A DNA stretch of 64,000 nt from positions 2,790,001 through 2,854,000 of the forward strand of contig NZ_LR134356.1 in assembly GCF_900637195.1 (NCBI RefSeq), in the 5' to 3' direction. The DNA comes from Mycolicibacterium aurum. GTDB taxonomy: Bacteria; Actinomycetota; Actinomycetes; Mycobacteriales; Mycobacteriaceae. The position numbers and the translations under genes are program-made. Positions 52,074-61,105 of this stretch are shown in pieces. Every line of letters starts with the position of its first letter. The stretch's first letter is position 1. Under the pieces are notes generated by a model. The model had not been told where the DNA came from. It did no database searches and saw nothing but the letters and a program-made list of their open reading frames with translations.

Positions 52074-53192
52074 TCAGGGCACGATGCTGGCGCGGACATC
52101 ACGCTTGTCTTCGGCAGCGGCGAAGGCGTCGTTGATGTCCTCCAGCGAGTAACTGGCCGAGGCGAGCCGATCGAACGGCAGAGTGCCCTGGTGACGTTCG
52201 AGGAACGCCAGCGCGCGCGACAGTACCGAGGGGTCGTACAGGGAGACGCCGACCATGGTTCGGTTCCCGAACACAAACCGCGACGGATCGAAGTCGAAGC
52301 TCTTGCCGATGTTGATGTTGCCGATCTCGACATAGCGCCCGAACTGTCCCAGCAGCTTGAGACCTTCGTCGATTGCAGAAGGGTGTCCGACCACCTCGAC
52401 CACGACGTCCGCCCCCTGCCCGCCGGTCAGCCGACGGACGATCCTGGCCCGCTCCTTCTCGTCGGTGACTTCGGTGATGTCGATGACGGCGTCGGCGCCG
52501 AAAGCGGTGGCCAGTTCGAGGCGCTCCGGCACTCCGTCGATGGCGATGACCTTCGCGGCGCCACGCGCTTTCGCGACAGCCACGGCGTACAGGCCCAAGG
52601 CCCCTGCCCCCTGCACCACCACATACTCACCCAGCTGTTGATCCACCCGTTCGAGGCCGTACATCACCTGGGAGAGCGCGCAGTTGGCGCCCGCGGCGAT
52701 ATCGTCGGACACGGTGTCTGGGACGGTGTAGACCACTGCGCCGGCGGGGAGGACGAAGTAGTCGGCGTAGCCACCGACGAAGTAGGGGGGTTGGTCGGCA
52801 CGGCCGAGCATCGCCATCGTGAGGTTCGCGCAGGCATTCCGCCGACCCGCCAGGCAATGCCGGCAAGTGTGGCAGCAGAAGAAGTAGGGGAACACGACGC
52901 GAGTCCCGACCTCGAGTGACTTGTTGTCGGAATCGGCGGTGACGCCGTCACCCAGCGCGGCGATCACTCCCACCATTTCGTGGCCGAGGACGGTCGGCAG
53001 CTGTCCGCCCAGCCCGCGCGTCGCGAAGGTGCCGTGCCAGGCATGGACGTCGGAGCCGCAGATGTTGGCCCGGGTGACCTTGACCAGGATCTCGCCGGGC
53101 CCGATACCGTCAAGGGTGACCGTCTCGATCTGGAACGGCTTGCCCGGCTCATCGAAGCGGGCGATGCGGCCCATGAACGGGGCAGGGCTCAC
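52074..53192 (-). CDS. Zinc-dependent medium-chain alcohol dehydrogenase
   Basis: A 372-aa MDR enzyme. The catalytic zinc region has ANICGSDVHAWHG and GHEMVGVIAALGDG. The structural zinc loop is FFCCHTCRHCLAGRRNAC. The Rossmann motif is VVQGAGALGLYAVAVAKARGA, and IAIDGVPERL with Asp at the strand end indicates NAD(H). It converts an alcohol to the aldehyde used by the downstream dehydrogenase. The GTG at 53192 has AGAGGA 11 bases upstream; the longer frame is a shadow. The 141-base gap to the acyl-CoA synthetase shows no clear palindrome. Confidence 0.92.
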   Translation of the reverse strand: MSPAPFMGRIARFDEPGKPFQIETVTLDGIGPGEILVKVTRANICGSDVHAWHGTFATRGLGGQLPTVLGHEMVGVIAALGDGVTADSDNKSLEVGTRVVFPYFFCCHTCRHCLAGRRNACANLTMAMLGRADQPPYFVGGYADYFVLPAGAVVYTVPDTVSDDIAAGANCALSQVMYGLERVDQQLGEYVVVQGAGALGLYAVAVAKARGAAKVIAIDGVPERLELATAFGADAVIDITEVTDEKERARIVRRLTGGQGADVVVEVVGHPSAIDEGLKLLGQFGRYVEIGNINIGKSFDFDPSRFVFGNRTMVGVSLYDPSVLSRALAFLERHQGTLPFDRLASASYSLEDINDAFAAAEDKRDVRASIVP

Positions 53193-53333
53193 GGGACTGA
53201 AATCCTCTCGCTCGTAAGCGGTTCGATGCGCACGGCAGTTCCGGAGGGCGTCACGTGTGCGCACGCTATCGGCGGGCGCGCAGGTCGCGGTTCGCGCTTC
53301 CCGCCCAGCGGTCACTCGCGGCTGCGCGCTCGA

Positions 53334-54929
53334 TCACAGGTGGGGGGCGCCCGCCGCGTCCGCACGATGGCTGAACCGGTCCCGCAGGATTCGCTTCAGC
53401 AGCTTGCCGCTCGGATTCTTCGGAAGTGACTCGACGAAGAACACCTCCTTGGGTGTCTTGAAGCCGGCCAGGTGCGTGCGGCAGTGACTGACGAGCTCGT
53501 CCTCGGTGATCTGCGCCCCGTCACGAGCCACCACCGCGGCCACGACGGCTTCGACCCACACCGGGTGGGGCAGACCGAACACCGCCACCTCCTCGACGCC
53601 GGAGTGCCGATAGATGACCTCTTCGACCTCGCGGCTGGCGACATTCTCGCCACCGGTCTTGATCATGTCCTTCTTGCGGTCTACCACGTGCAGCAATCCA
53701 TGCTCGTCGTAGTAGCCCAAGTCCCCGGAGTGGAACCATCCGCCGCGGAACGACTCGGCGGTCTTGGCGTCGTCGTCGAGATAGCCGAGCATCAGATGTG
53801 GGCTGCGATGGGCGATCTCACCGACGACACCGGCGGCGACAGCGGCGTTGTCGTCGTCGAGGATGGCGGTCTCGACGTTGATCACCGGTCGTCCCGCGGC
53901 ACCCGCGTGGTCATCCTGCTCATCGGGGCCCAGCGCCGACGCCAGCGGAGCCATCTCCGTCTGTCCGTAGAAGTTCCACAGTCGCAGATTGGGAAGTCGC
54001 TCCCGCATCTCGGCGAGGATCTCGACCGGCATGGCCGAGGCTCCGTAATAGCCTTTGCGCAGACTCGACAGGTCCACCTGATCGAACACCGGTGATCGCA
54101 ACAGTGAGATCCACACCGTCGGAGGCGCGAAATAGTTCGTCACACCGTATTTCTCGATGTTGCGTAGCACCAGTTCCGGCTCCGGTCGCGGCAGGATGAC
54201 GCTGGTCGCGCCGAGGTAGACGTCGGTGATCAGGAAGTTGTCGAGTTGAGCGCAGTGGTACAGCGGCAGCGAATGGATCTCGACATCGGTGGCCTCCATA
54301 GCGCCCGCGATGATCGAGCTGATGTAGTTGCCCATCAGGCTTCGGGTGGAGTGCTTGGCGCCCTTGGGATTCGATTCGGTTCCGCTGGTGTACATCAATC
54401 GGATCAGCTGGTCGTCGTCGATGCGCGGATTCGGGGCCGCCGAGGTGGTCGACAACCACTGGTTGAAGTCCGCCCAGCCCTCAGGGGGCGTGTGGCCCGG
54501 CGGGACCAGCGCGACGGTCGTCGCCACCTGTCCGCCGCGTCGCATCGCGTCCTCGGCGATCGGCACCAGGTCGGCTTCGACGACAAAACCCCTCACCTGA
54601 CTGTGGCCGAGGATGAAAGAGATCTCCGCGGCAGTGAGCATGAAGTTGATGGGGACGAAGACAACCCCGGCGCGGGCAGTGGCGAAGGCCAGGACCGCGT
54701 ACTCCCAGCAATTGTGCGCCAACGCCGCGAGCCGGTCGCCGACACTGAAACCGTTGTCGGCCAGCGCCGCTGCAGCGCGGTCGACACGGCGGTCGAACTC
54801 GGCGAAAGTCAGATGTACATCGCCGTCGATGATCGCGATCTTGTCGGGCTGTCTGCGCGCCGAGCGCCGCGGAATGTCGCCGAGTGCGTGGCTTCTCGCC
54901 GCGGCGAGGACGGCATTCAGATCTTCCAT
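53334..54929 (-). CDS. Acyl-CoA synthetase (FadD-like AMP-forming ligase)
   Basis: A 531-aa member of the ANL family. The P-loop is LMYTSGTESNPKGAKHS, then WNFYGQTEMAPLAS, the hinge GGWFHSGDLGYYDEHGLLHVVDRKKDMIKTGGENV, and the C-terminal Lys in PKNPSGKLLKRILRDRF. It activates a carboxylic acid as CoA thioester. With the downstream ADH, ALDH, enoyl-CoA hydratase and acyl-CoA dehydrogenases it makes a side-chain or ring beta-oxidation set. The start MEDLNAVLAAARSHA is preferred to a longer frame into the divergent promoter. Confidence 0.94.
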   Translation of the reverse strand: MEDLNAVLAAARSHALGDIPRRSARRQPDKIAIIDGDVHLTFAEFDRRVDRAAAALADNGFSVGDRLAALAHNCWEYAVLAFATARAGVVFVPINFMLTAAEISFILGHSQVRGFVVEADLVPIAEDAMRRGGQVATTVALVPPGHTPPEGWADFNQWLSTTSAAPNPRIDDDQLIRLMYTSGTESNPKGAKHSTRSLMGNYISSIIAGAMEATDVEIHSLPLYHCAQLDNFLITDVYLGATSVILPRPEPELVLRNIEKYGVTNYFAPPTVWISLLRSPVFDQVDLSSLRKGYYGASAMPVEILAEMRERLPNLRLWNFYGQTEMAPLASALGPDEQDDHAGAAGRPVINVETAILDDDNAAVAAGVVGEIAHRSPHLMLGYLDDDAKTAESFRGGWFHSGDLGYYDEHGLLHVVDRKKDMIKTGGENVASREVEEVIYRHSGVEEVAVFGLPHPVWVEAVVAAVVARDGAQITEDELVSHCRTHLAGFKTPKEVFFVESLPKNPSGKLLKRILRDRFSHRADAAGAPHL

Positions 54930-55047
54930 GATCGGACTGTATGTGCGAACCCGCCGGCCCCATCGACTCGCGTCCCGCTGAGTAGAAAGGGGTCCGCCGG
55001 ATACCTCACGGCGATCCCATACTCGACAGCGGAACCAAGGAGGCTCG

Positions 55048-56967
55048 ATGACGATCGCTGTGACGGTGGGGGCTGACGAGAAATCGGTGGACCCCGATGA
55101 GCTGCGGGCCAACCTGCGTCAGGCCGACGCCGGTGTCCTGGTGGCGGTGCTGGCTCAGCTGACCGGCGACCCGGCCGTCCTCGATCGATTCGCGTCCAAG
55201 ATCTCCCACACTCCCGATCCGCCGGAGCACGTGGGCAGTACCGATCCGGAAACCCTGGAGGCGTTGATCGACGCGGTGATGGCGGCGATGAGCGCGCCAC
55301 GCTCCACTGATTCGATCCCCGCCGACGACCCGGGTCTGTTCGCCCGCATCGCCCCGCTGGCGTTGGGTTCGGAGGTGGGCGACGAATACGTCGGACTGCT
55401 ACTGGAGCAGGGGGGATTTCATCCGCCCCAGCCGGTGGTGCCGCGGACCGCCAGGCTCCCGCACGGCTTCAAGGTGGTGATCATCGGCGCTGGGATCGCC
55501 GGCATGGCCGTCGCGCTCGAATGCGCCTCCGCTGGGATCGACTACGAGATCATCGACCGCAACGACGAGGTCGGCGGTACCTGGTACACGACGCTCTATC
55601 CGGGCATCGGCGTCGACACCCCGTCGGCCTACTACTCCCTGTCGCGCGACATCAACGGCGATTGGTCGAGCTACTATCCACAGGGCGCTGAGTACCAGCG
55701 CTATCTGCAGTCCGTCGCCGACAAGAACGCGTTACGGGACCACGCCCGTTTCCGCACCGAGGTCGAGGCTCTGCGGTGGGACGACGGTCGCAAAATGTGG
55801 GAGGTACGCGCCGTCGGGGCCGACGGCACCCGCGACGTCTCCTACGCCAATGTCGTGGTCCCCGCGGCGGGCTACCTCAACCGGCCCCGCTGGCCCGATC
55901 TGCCCGGAAGGGAGACGTTCGGCGGAGTGAGTGTTCATTCCGCCGAATGGGATCCCGAACTCTCCCTGCGTGGAAAGAAAGTCGCGATCATCGGCGCCGG
56001 ATGCACCGCGGTGCAGATCGTCGACTCCTCGGTGGACGAGGTGGAGCACCTCACGGTGTTTCAACGGCAACCGCACTGGGTGGCGCCACGGAAACGGCTC
56101 AACGACGACGTACCTGTACACCGCCGGTGGCTCAACGCACACGTGCCGTTCTACGCGAACTGGAACCGCGTGAAGTCCTTCTGGGGAGCGGGGGATAACA
56201 ATTACCCGGTCATCCTGCGGGATCCGCAGTGGGCAGCCGAGCACCTGTCGATCTCGCCGGCGAACGACGCGCTGTTGCAGATGTGCCTTGAGTACATCGA
56301 CCGCGTCTTCGGGGCCGGTACCGAACTGGCCGAGAAGGTCACCCCGGATTTCGCACCCTATGGCAAGCGCATCATCAGGGACCCGGGCGGCTACTACACC
56401 GCACTGGCGCGAGACCACGTCGATGTCGAGGCCGACGAACCTGCCGCCGTCAACGAACGCGGCATCCTCACCAAGGACGGACGCCAGATCGATCTCGACG
56501 TCATCATCTACGCCACCGGTTATCACCTCGACTTCCTCTCGACGGTCGACATCGAGGGCAGGGATGGTGTCAAGCTCGATCAGGTGTGGGGGGACAGCCC
56601 GAGCGCCTACCGCGGTGGGCTGGTTCCCGGCTTCCCCAACCTGTTCATCTCCTCGGCCCCCAACTACAGCCCCGGCCACGGCGGCGGTCACAACTTCGGC
56701 GTCGAGGTGATGGTGCACTACGTGATGGAGTGCCTGCAGTTGATGGCCGAGCGTGACGCGGCGACGTTGGAGGTCAGGCCCAACGCGTTCGACGCGTACG
56801 TGCGACAGATCGACGACGCGATGCAACAGACCGTGTGGTGCCATACGCCCACCGCACACACCTATTACCGTTCCGGTGGCCGCATCGTGACGGCCTTTCC
56901 GTTCCGATTGATCGACGTCTGGCAGAGCCACCGTGCACCCAGGGAAGAGGATCTGGAACTCCAGTGA
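55048..56967 (+). CDS. Baeyer-Villiger flavin monooxygenase, HAPMO-like
   Basis: A 639-aa flavin monooxygenase with an N-terminal extension of about 140 residues before the FAD motif IIGAGIAGMAVALE (146-160). This layout and length match 4-hydroxyacetophenone monooxygenase. The Baeyer-Villiger fingerprint FGGVSVHSAEW is at 291-301, and the NADPH Rossmann KVAIIGAGCTAVQIV follows. It would turn a ketone into an ester or lactone with NADPH and oxygen. The stop overlaps the SDR start by four bases, so an alcohol-ketone-ester sequence is likely. Confidence 0.93.
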   Translation: MTIAVTVGADEKSVDPDELRANLRQADAGVLVAVLAQLTGDPAVLDRFASKISHTPDPPEHVGSTDPETLEALIDAVMAAMSAPRSTDSIPADDPGLFARIAPLALGSEVGDEYVGLLLEQGGFHPPQPVVPRTARLPHGFKVVIIGAGIAGMAVALECASAGIDYEIIDRNDEVGGTWYTTLYPGIGVDTPSAYYSLSRDINGDWSSYYPQGAEYQRYLQSVADKNALRDHARFRTEVEALRWDDGRKMWEVRAVGADGTRDVSYANVVVPAAGYLNRPRWPDLPGRETFGGVSVHSAEWDPELSLRGKKVAIIGAGCTAVQIVDSSVDEVEHLTVFQRQPHWVAPRKRLNDDVPVHRRWLNAHVPFYANWNRVKSFWGAGDNNYPVILRDPQWAAEHLSISPANDALLQMCLEYIDRVFGAGTELAEKVTPDFAPYGKRIIRDPGGYYTALARDHVDVEADEPAAVNERGILTKDGRQIDLDVIIYATGYHLDFLSTVDIEGRDGVKLDQVWGDSPSAYRGGLVPGFPNLFISSAPNYSPGHGGGHNFGVEVMVHYVMECLQLMAERDAATLEVRPNAFDAYVRQIDDAMQQTVWCHTPTAHTYYRSGGRIVTAFPFRLIDVWQSHRAPREEDLELQ

Positions 56968-57851
56968 ACGGATTGCTGACCGGTAAAACGGCGCTGGTCA
57001 CCGGAAGCAGTCGCGGCATCGGACGCGCGGTGGCACAGCGGCTCGCCGCCGAAGGGGCCACGGTGGCGGTCACCGCCAGGTCCACTCGGGCGTCGGTGTC
57101 CACGCGCGCGGGCGAGAACGTCGAACTGCCGGGCACCATCGGCGAGACGGTCGAGCTGATCGAGAAGGCCGGTGGCACGGCATTCGGCATCGCGTGCGAT
57201 CTGGAGAATGCCGAGCAACGCGCAGGCCTGGTCGATCAGGTTGTGGAGCGGACCGGGCGCCTCGACGTCCTGGTCAACAATGCCGGATACGCCGACTACT
57301 CAGTCGTCGAAGACATGCCGCTGGCGACCTTCGACCGCACTGTCGAACACTACGTGCGGACGCCGTTCGTGTTGACCCAGAGCGCCGTTCCGCACATGCG
57401 CCGTCAGGGAGCGGGCTGGATCGTCAACCTCGGTTCGGTGACCGGGTTGCCGCCGGCCCGGCCTTACCGTGAGTACAACAAGACCTCCGGAGACGTCATC
57501 TACGCGTCGATGAAGGCCGCGCTGCATCGGTTCACTCAGGGCGTCGCAGCCGAACTACTGGAGTCCAACATCGCCGTCAACGTGGTGGGACCGTCCAGCG
57601 CAGTGCGGACTCCGGGGGCGGCGAGCCTGATTCCGGACAGTTTCCCGACCGAGCCCGTGGAATACCTCGCCGAGACGGTGCTCGCGATGTGCCATCTGCC
57701 CGCCGACCAGCGGACCGGCCTGGTGGCGTTCAGCCTGCACTACCCGTGGGCGCAGAAGCTGACCGTGCACAGCCTGGACGGCACGACGACGTTGCCGCCG
57801 TTGGAGCCGCCGGCGGGCGCCAACCCCAACATCCTCCCGCTGGGTGTCTAG
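56964..57851 (+). CDS. Short-chain dehydrogenase/reductase
   Basis: A 295-aa SDR. The cofactor motif is VTGSSRGIGRAVAQRLA with TARST after strand two, suggesting NADP(H). NNAG is in VNNAGYADYS, the Ser is in NLGSVTGLPP, and Tyr and Lys are in IYASMKAALH. It carries an extra loop RASVSTRAGENVELPG between the second strand and helix. It is coupled to the Baeyer-Villiger gene and may supply its ketone substrate. The 3' end overlaps the convergent gene by four bases. Confidence 0.9.
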   Translation: MNGLLTGKTALVTGSSRGIGRAVAQRLAAEGATVAVTARSTRASVSTRAGENVELPGTIGETVELIEKAGGTAFGIACDLENAEQRAGLVDQVVERTGRLDVLVNNAGYADYSVVEDMPLATFDRTVEHYVRTPFVLTQSAVPHMRRQGAGWIVNLGSVTGLPPARPYREYNKTSGDVIYASMKAALHRFTQGVAAELLESNIAVNVVGPSSAVRTPGAASLIPDSFPTEPVEYLAETVLAMCHLPADQRTGLVAFSLHYPWAQKLTVHSLDGTTTLPPLEPPAGANPNILPLGV

Positions 57852-58492
57852 GCGCGCCAACCTGCGCGTAACGCATGGTGGTCGTCCAGGCAGAAGCTAT
57901 GGCAGACACGTTCGCGCACAATGACGTTGGGGCACTCGGGGTCGAACCACCGATCGACGACAGCCCAGTGAATCGGGTGCATGAGGTAGGCGCCCATGAT
58001 GCCGTCGGCATCGCTGAACTCCTGCTCGAAGATGTGGGTCCACCTCGACGTACCGAAGGTGCGGTCGGGCCGGCTCAATTGCCAGGCGCTGATCGTAGAG
58101 ACGTAGCCCGGCAGCCGCTTCAGGTCGGCTTCGAAGTGCGACAGGACATCAGGTCCGGTGTCGGGCGCGACGCACAACAGCAGGGTGCGGTAGACCAGGC
58201 CCTCGGGACGATCGGCAATGACAACGGGGGAGCCGTGGTAGTCGGCCCCGCTGATGCGGGTGATCGCCGGGTCGGCGAGTGCCGCGTCGACGTCGGCGGC
58301 GACCGCCCTCCAGTCGGCGGCGTCCTGAAAACGCAGATGCAGCAGAAGATCTCCTCCGTTTCGGCTGCCGTCCAGGGTCGGGGCGACAACGTGCCGGAGG
58401 GCGCCGCTGTGCCGCGCCAATCGTTGAAGATCGGACTGCAGGCGTTCGCGTGCGGTCTCTGGCGCGTCGATGAGCCGGATGATGTTAAACAT
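57848..58492 (-). CDS. Two-domain Dabb/EthD-like protein of unknown function
   Basis: A 214-aa protein that looks like two copies of a small ferredoxin-like (Dabb) unit. The first is FNIIRLIDAPETARERLQSDLQRLA with LLLHLRFQDAADW, and the second is YRTLLLCVAPDTGPDVLSHFEADLKRLP with TRWTHIFEQEFSDADGIM-like text. Such alpha/beta-barrel proteins can be heme-binding or small-molecule enzymes, but none is assigned. The end LMHPIHWAVVDRWFDPECP is typical of Dabb proteins. The ATG at 58492 was chosen because it overlaps the upstream stop by eight bases. Confidence 0.8.
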   Translation of the reverse strand: MFNIIRLIDAPETARERLQSDLQRLARHSGALRHVVAPTLDGSRNGGDLLLHLRFQDAADWRAVAADVDAALADPAITRISGADYHGSPVVIADRPEGLVYRTLLLCVAPDTGPDVLSHFEADLKRLPGYVSTISAWQLSRPDRTFGTSRWTHIFEQEFSDADGIMGAYLMHPIHWAVVDRWFDPECPNVIVRERVCHSFCLDDHHALRAGWRA

Positions 58493-58832
58493 CGCAGAGC
58501 ATGTCGACATCGTCGTATGCGGCGGCCGCGCTGCGGTCCCGTTCGACGATGAGCTCGTTGATGGTGTCCCACCATATCGCCAGCTGGGGGTCTGGCCGAC
58601 CCTTCCATGTCATCTCCCACCACGCGCGCGCACTCTCAAGCGACCAGATGATGGTGACGGTGTTGGGTTCGGAGTCATACCAGATCGGTGGTGAGACAAG
58701 AACATTGCACAGCGTCATGCCGCGGTTGCGGGCGCCCGGTGCATATTCCGCCAGGTAGACGTCGATGAACTCACGGGCGCGGCCCGGTCTGGTGACCACC
58801 CGATCGACGACGAATATCTCACCGCTTCCCAT
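58485..58832 (-). CDS. Small dimeric alpha/beta-barrel-type protein (NIPSNAP/ABM-like)
   Basis: A 115-aa protein with the pattern FVVDRVVTRPGRAREFIDVYLAEYAPGARNRGMTL and NTVTIIWSLESARAWWEM, typical of small ferredoxin-like barrel proteins of the NIPSNAP/antibiotic monooxygenase type. The many Trp and Tyr could line a hydrophobic pocket. The function is unknown. It is coupled to the two-domain Dabb-like gene and divergent from the Old Yellow Enzyme gene. Confidence 0.8.
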   Translation of the reverse strand: MGSGEIFVVDRVVTRPGRAREFIDVYLAEYAPGARNRGMTLCNVLVSPPIWYDSEPNTVTIIWSLESARAWWEMTWKGRPDPQLAIWWDTINELIVERDRSAAAAYDDVDMLCDV

Positions 58833-58932
58833 GGATGTGAGGTTAGGTACCGGCCGTCCGCGTGGGGTCGGCGATCCCGACTACCGGGAGACCAGTGTTG
58901 ACGGGCACCGACCTGGCGTCGACGGTGTGGGG

Positions 58933-60168
58933 ATGACCGACCTGAGCCCAGATCCCTTCGCCCCGGTTCAGCTGGGACCCGTGCGGCTCCGCAACAGGAT
59001 CGTCAAAGCGGCCACCTCGGAGGGCCGCTCGCCGGATGGCCGGGTCACCGATGATCTCATCGACTTCCATCGCACCTTCGCCGAGGGCGGCGTGGGGATG
59101 ACCACCGTCGCCTATTGTTGCGTGTCACCTCAGGGTGCCAGTGCGCCGGGGCAGATCGTGATGGACACCGACGCCCTGCCCGGTCTGCGTAAGCTCACCG
59201 ACGCAGTGCACGGTGCGGGCGCGGCGGTCTCGGCGCAGCTGGGCCACGCCGGGGTCGTCGCACCGAAGAAGCTCACCGGCGTTACCGCCATGGCCCCCAG
59301 CCGGTTCGTCAACCCGACGTCGTTCGCGTACTGCCGCGAAATCCGCCGCGACGAGATCGCCGTTGTCATCGAGCAGTTCGGTGCCGCGGCTGATATCGCC
59401 GTGGAATCCGGATTCGACTCCGTAGAACTGCATTTCGGGCATCTCTATCTGCCGAGTTCGTTTCTCAGCCCCGTGATCAACCGGCGCAAGGACGAGTACG
59501 GCGGTGACATCGACAACCGGTCGCGGCTGGTACGCGAGATCGCGCGGCGAGTCCGGGAGGTCGTCGGGGACCGCATCGCGGTGATCGCAAAACTGGACAT
59601 GGACGACGGTCTGCCGGGCAGCATCTGGATCGACGAAGCGCTGCGCACCGTCGCGCTGCTGGACGCGGATGCCACGCTCGACGCCATCGAGCTGACGCAG
59701 GGCTCGTCGGTGTACCGCCCGATGTACCTGTTCCGTGGCGATGTGCCCGTGCGTGAGTTCACCAAGGTGATGCCGCCGATGATGCGACCCGGAGTGCGGC
59801 TGCTGGGCAAGCGGGTGATGGGCAGCTATCCCTACGAGGATCTCTACATGCTGCCCGCGGCTCGCCAGTTCGTACCGATCATGAAGAACACCAAGTTGAT
59901 TCTGCTCGGCGGGATCACCAACCGCGAGCACGTCGAGACCGGTATGCGAGAGGGCTTCGAGCTGGTCGCGATGGGACGGGCCTTGCTCCGCGAACCGGAC
60001 CTGGTGACCAAGATGATGACCGATGCCGGCGTTCGCAGCCGTTGCACCCACAACAACAAGTGCATGGTCACCGTATTCGGGCGCACCCACTGTGTGTTGG
60101 ACCCGGAGCAGCGCTACGGGGCGGCGGAACCGCTCGATACGCCACGGTTACGCGCGGTCACTTCGTGA
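58933..60168 (+). CDS. NADH:flavin oxidoreductase (Old Yellow Enzyme family)
   Basis: A 411-aa TIM-barrel flavoprotein. Motifs are VRLRNRIVKAATSEGRSPDGRVTDDLI at the N-terminus, VSAQLGHAGV, AAEV-type helix DSVELHFGHLYLPSSFLSP, and ILLGGITNREHVETGMREGFELVAMGRALLREPDL. It ends CTHNNKCMVTVFGRTHC; this lacks a full four-Cys cluster, so an iron-sulfur site is unlikely. It would reduce an alkene conjugated to a carbonyl, for example in a dienone ring. The ATG at 58933 is chosen over 56 shadow codons. Confidence 0.9.
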   Translation: MTDLSPDPFAPVQLGPVRLRNRIVKAATSEGRSPDGRVTDDLIDFHRTFAEGGVGMTTVAYCCVSPQGASAPGQIVMDTDALPGLRKLTDAVHGAGAAVSAQLGHAGVVAPKKLTGVTAMAPSRFVNPTSFAYCREIRRDEIAVVIEQFGAAADIAVESGFDSVELHFGHLYLPSSFLSPVINRRKDEYGGDIDNRSRLVREIARRVREVVGDRIAVIAKLDMDDGLPGSIWIDEALRTVALLDADATLDAIELTQGSSVYRPMYLFRGDVPVREFTKVMPPMMRPGVRLLGKRVMGSYPYEDLYMLPAARQFVPIMKNTKLILLGGITNREHVETGMREGFELVAMGRALLREPDLVTKMMTDAGVRSRCTHNNKCMVTVFGRTHCVLDPEQRYGAAEPLDTPRLRAVTS

Positions 60169-61105
60169 CGGGCCTACCGACGAGTTCGGCCACGTCGGCA
60201 CTGACCTGTGCGCGCGCCCGTTGGCAGATATCGAAGGCGGGCATCGTCATGAAGCCGTGCACTCCGCCCTCGAAGTACCGGCACGTCGTCGGGACCCCCG
60301 CGGCCTCAAGCGCTTCGGTGTAGGCCAGACCCTCGTCGCGCAGGGGGTCGTGACCCGCCACGACGGTGATCGCCGCAGGCAACCCCGACAGGTCTTCGGC
60401 CGACAGCGGTGCGGCATAGGGGTGGATCCGGTCGGCAAGTGAGGGCACGTACTGGTCCCAGTACCACTGCAGAGCCGGCAGCGGGTTGTAGAAGCCCGCG
60501 CCGAAGAGTCGGTAGGACTCGGTGTCGAAGTCTGCAGCGATGACGGGGTAGAGCAACATCTGACCGCCCAAGGTCGGACCGTTGCGATCGCGAGCCATCA
60601 GCGCGGTGACCGCCGCCAGATTGCCTCCGGCGCTGTCCCCGCCCACGAGCAGGGCGGACGGATTCCCGCCGAGCCGGTCGATGTGTTCGGCGGCCCACCG
60701 GGTGACGGCGTACATGTCCTCGGCGGCCGCCGGCCATTGCCCCTCCTCGGACGCGCGGCGGTAATGGACCGAAACCACCACGGCCGGAATGGCGTTGGCG
60801 AAGGCGCGACACAATCCGTCGTGGCTGTCCAGATCGCAGAACACCCAGCCGCCGCCGTGGGCGTACACCAACGTGGGAAGCGCGACATCGGAGGCGGCAG
60901 CCGGCCGGTAGATGCGCACCGTCACCATACCTGCGGGTCCGGGCACCGTGCGTTCCTCGACCGAGGCGACCGCCTCGGGTTCGGCCGGAGGCACGAATCG
61001 CGACCGAATGGCCGCACGGGCCTGCTCGCCGGTCATCGTGTGAACCGGCGGAAACCCGGAGTCGAGTGTCTCGATGATGCCGGCGATCTGCGGATCGAGG
61101 CTCAT
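60158..61105 (-). CDS. Alpha/beta hydrolase of the HSL family
   Basis: A 315-aa esterase. The oxyanion motif is VYAHGGGWVFCDLDS, the nucleophile elbow GGDSAGGN, and the acid and base are in VAGHDPLRDEG and GGVHGFMTM. It is paralogous to the hydrolase at 45.2 kb. With the Baeyer-Villiger monooxygenase it could cleave the resulting ester. It overlaps the IclR gene by four bases, so both are co-expressed, and ends 11 bases inside the convergent Old Yellow Enzyme gene. Confidence 0.9.
   Translation of the reverse strand: MSLDPQIAGIIETLDSGFPPVHTMTGEQARAAIRSRFVPPAEPEAVASVEERTVPGPAGMVTVRIYRPAAASDVALPTLVYAHGGGWVFCDLDSHDGLCRAFANAIPAVVVSVHYRRASEEGQWPAAAEDMYAVTRWAAEHIDRLGGNPSALLVGGDSAGGNLAAVTALMARDRNGPTLGGQMLLYPVIAADFDTESYRLFGAGFYNPLPALQWYWDQYVPSLADRIHPYAAPLSAEDLSGLPAAITVVAGHDPLRDEGLAYTEALEAAGVPTTCRYFEGGVHGFMTMPAFDICQRARAQVSADVAELVGRPVTK

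Noticed and set aside
55732..56931. Minus-strand open frame of 399 aa inside the Baeyer-Villiger gene
   Set aside because: The plus strand has full FAD and Baeyer-Villiger motifs; the reverse frame has none.
59125..60090. Minus-strand open frame of 321 aa inside the OYE gene
   Set aside because: His, Gln and Arg-rich shadow; the plus-strand frame encodes a well-recognised flavoprotein.
60050..60110. Iron-sulfur cluster at the OYE C-terminus
   Set aside because: Only three Cys with wrong spacing (C-x5-C-x9-C) are present, so a 4Fe-4S site is not supported.
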